DNA of 14,051 bases, taken from NCBI GenBank assembly GCA_964643605.1, contig CAZXTF010000019.1:1-14051 (forward strand), in the 5' to 3' direction. Shown here in pieces: positions 13,311 to 14,051 of this stretch. How positions within the stretch are numbered: the first letter of the stretch is position 1; every line of letters begins with the position of its first letter. This stretch comes from CAMTWJ01 sp964643605 (GTDB lineage Bacteria; Patescibacteriota; Saccharimonadia; Saccharimonadales; 2-12-FULL-41-12). The position numbers were made by a program, and so were the translations under genes. Under the pieces are notes generated by a model. The model was not told the origin of the DNA and did no database searches. It saw only the letters and a program-made list of their open reading frames with translations.

Positions 13311-13940
13311 ATGAGCATCTTAGACCCAGAAAGTATTATCGCCGCAGGAGGATTAATCTTTATAGCTGGCATTGTCTTTGCTGAATCAGGTCTGTTAATT
13401 GGCTTCTTCTTTCCGGGTGATACACTACTGTTCGCAGCAGGTATTTTTGCAGCACAAGGACACTTCTCTTTACTAACTGCAATGCTAGTCATTATAGTGG
13501 CGGCAATTGCCGGAGGCCAGGTTGGCTACACCATTGGTCAAAGAGCCGGACCAAAGCTGTTCAGAAAAAAAGACGGTATACTGTTTCGTCATGAGTATAT
13601 TCAGCACTCCGAAGAATTTTATGAAAAACACGGGGGTAAAACGATTATTCTTGCTCGTTTTGTGCCCGTAGTTCGCACCTTTGCACCAGTAGTGGCAGGT
13701 ATCGGCAATATGGACTACCGCAGGTTTACGTTTTATAACATAGCCGGTAGTGCCATCTGGGCGGTTAGTATTACTACTCTTGGATACTACCTAGGATCAA
13801 AAATCCACAATATTGATGCGTACATTTTACCAGTCATTTTGGCTGTAACTATCCTAACTTTTGGCTCGCCAATATTTCGTATCTTAAAGGACCCAGTTAG
13901 CCGCAAAAGGTTATTAGATAAACTACGAAACCGCTCTTAA
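13311..13940 (+). CDS. DedA family membrane protein (VTT/SNARE-associated domain), 209 aa
   Basis: DedA proteins are integral membrane proteins needed for envelope integrity; several recycle undecaprenyl phosphate or other lipids across the membrane. Diagnostic motifs are FAESGLLIGFFFPGDTLL (the E and F-x-P-G-D/E motif of the first reentrant hairpin) and ARFVPVVRTFAPVVAG (the R-x-x-P-x-x-R-T motif of the second), followed by NIAGSAIWAV and a GYYLG helix. Membrane segments lie at about 9-31, 35-48, 53-77, 133-150 and 170-190. The C-terminus is basic and cytoplasmic. The length is normal. The ATG at 13311 lacks a ribosome binding site and probably sits about 5 bases from the transcription start. 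The TAA stop overlaps the stop of the convergent gene. Confidence 0.94.
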   Translation: MSILDPESIIAAGGLIFIAGIVFAESGLLIGFFFPGDTLLFAAGIFAAQGHFSLLTAMLVIIVAAIAGGQVGYTIGQRAGPKLFRKKDGILFRHEYIQHSEEFYEKHGGKTIILARFVPVVRTFAPVVAGIGNMDYRRFTFYNIAGSAIWAVSITTLGYYLGSKIHNIDAYILPVILAVTILTFGSPIFRILKDPVSRKRLLDKLRNRS

Positions 13941-14051
13941 GCAAGCGTGTTGCGTAGCTCTTTGATATGGTAGATAAGCTCCTTCTCTGATTGTCGATCG
14001 ATAGGATAAATACCCGCAACAACTTCTAGCGTTGGCGCTTCTTCAAATACA
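13937..14051 (-). CDS. 3' end of an unidentified gene (last 38 codons)
   Basis: The minus strand is open from the window edge to a TAA at 13939-13937. The visible C-terminus reads VFEEAPTLEVVAGIYPIDRQ, then SEKELIYHIKELRNTLA and stop: a strand-like stretch, then a charged amphipathic helix. It is typical of a soluble enzyme or binding protein, but too short to identify. The stop codon overlaps that of dedA within the palindrome TTAA (13937-13940), so the two genes converge with no spacer. Confidence 0.65.
   Translation of the reverse strand, partial: VFEEAPTLEVVAGIYPIDRQSEKELIYHIKELRNTLA

Overview
The window looks like a chromosomal stretch of a small-genome, Candidate Phyla Radiation type bacterium, most likely a Candidatus Saccharibacteria (TM7) relative. 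The inference rests on tightly packed genes, moderate GC, an orphan membrane-anchored solute-binding protein in a secG operon, a strongly reduced UvrC, and a DUF6325/SHOCT pair. The genetic code appears standard, since TGA closes the PF04020 gene inside an ATGA overlap. The run of 10 N at 4561-4570 marks this as scaffolded, probably metagenomic, sequence. The taxonomic call is an inference; no rRNA is present.

Layout. 1-262: the 3' end of tRNA-Phe(GAA), a hairpin-rich spacer, tRNA-Gly(GCC) and a terminator. 409-990: an unrecognised protein. 1286-1964 (minus): a coupled DUF6325/SHOCT pair. 2066-3703 (minus): a GlcD/D-lactate-dehydrogenase-type flavoprotein. 3773-9620 (minus): a compact run DUF1697, uvrC, pepP-like, PF04020 membrane protein, secG, oligopeptide-binding protein and tRNA-Leu(CAG), with gaps of at most about 50 bases and one 4-base overlap. 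9665-10564 (minus): trhO. 10760-12541 (plus): an ABC exporter half-transporter behind a long leader. 12555-13235 (minus): ribosomal protein L25/Ctc. 13311-13940 (plus): DedA. 13937-14051 (minus): the 3' end of an unidentified gene.

How the genes fit together. Most are housekeeping: translation (three tRNAs, L25, TrhO), DNA repair (UvrC), protein export (SecG), peptide capture and peptide trimming (solute-binding protein, aminopeptidase P), membrane maintenance (DedA, PF04020) and export (ABC). No opp permease or ATPase lies beside the binding protein.

I see no defence island, CRISPR array, prophage or obvious new multi-gene system. The most interesting signals are small: a tRNA-Gly whose universal G19-C56 elbow pair is replaced by U19-A56; a leader with a short ORF and alternative pairings before the ABC gene; a bidirectional hairpin built from the coding ends of two convergent genes; a near-leaderless dedA; a UvrC lacking two of four Fe-S cysteines and the central linker; and an assembly scar inside the binding-protein gene.
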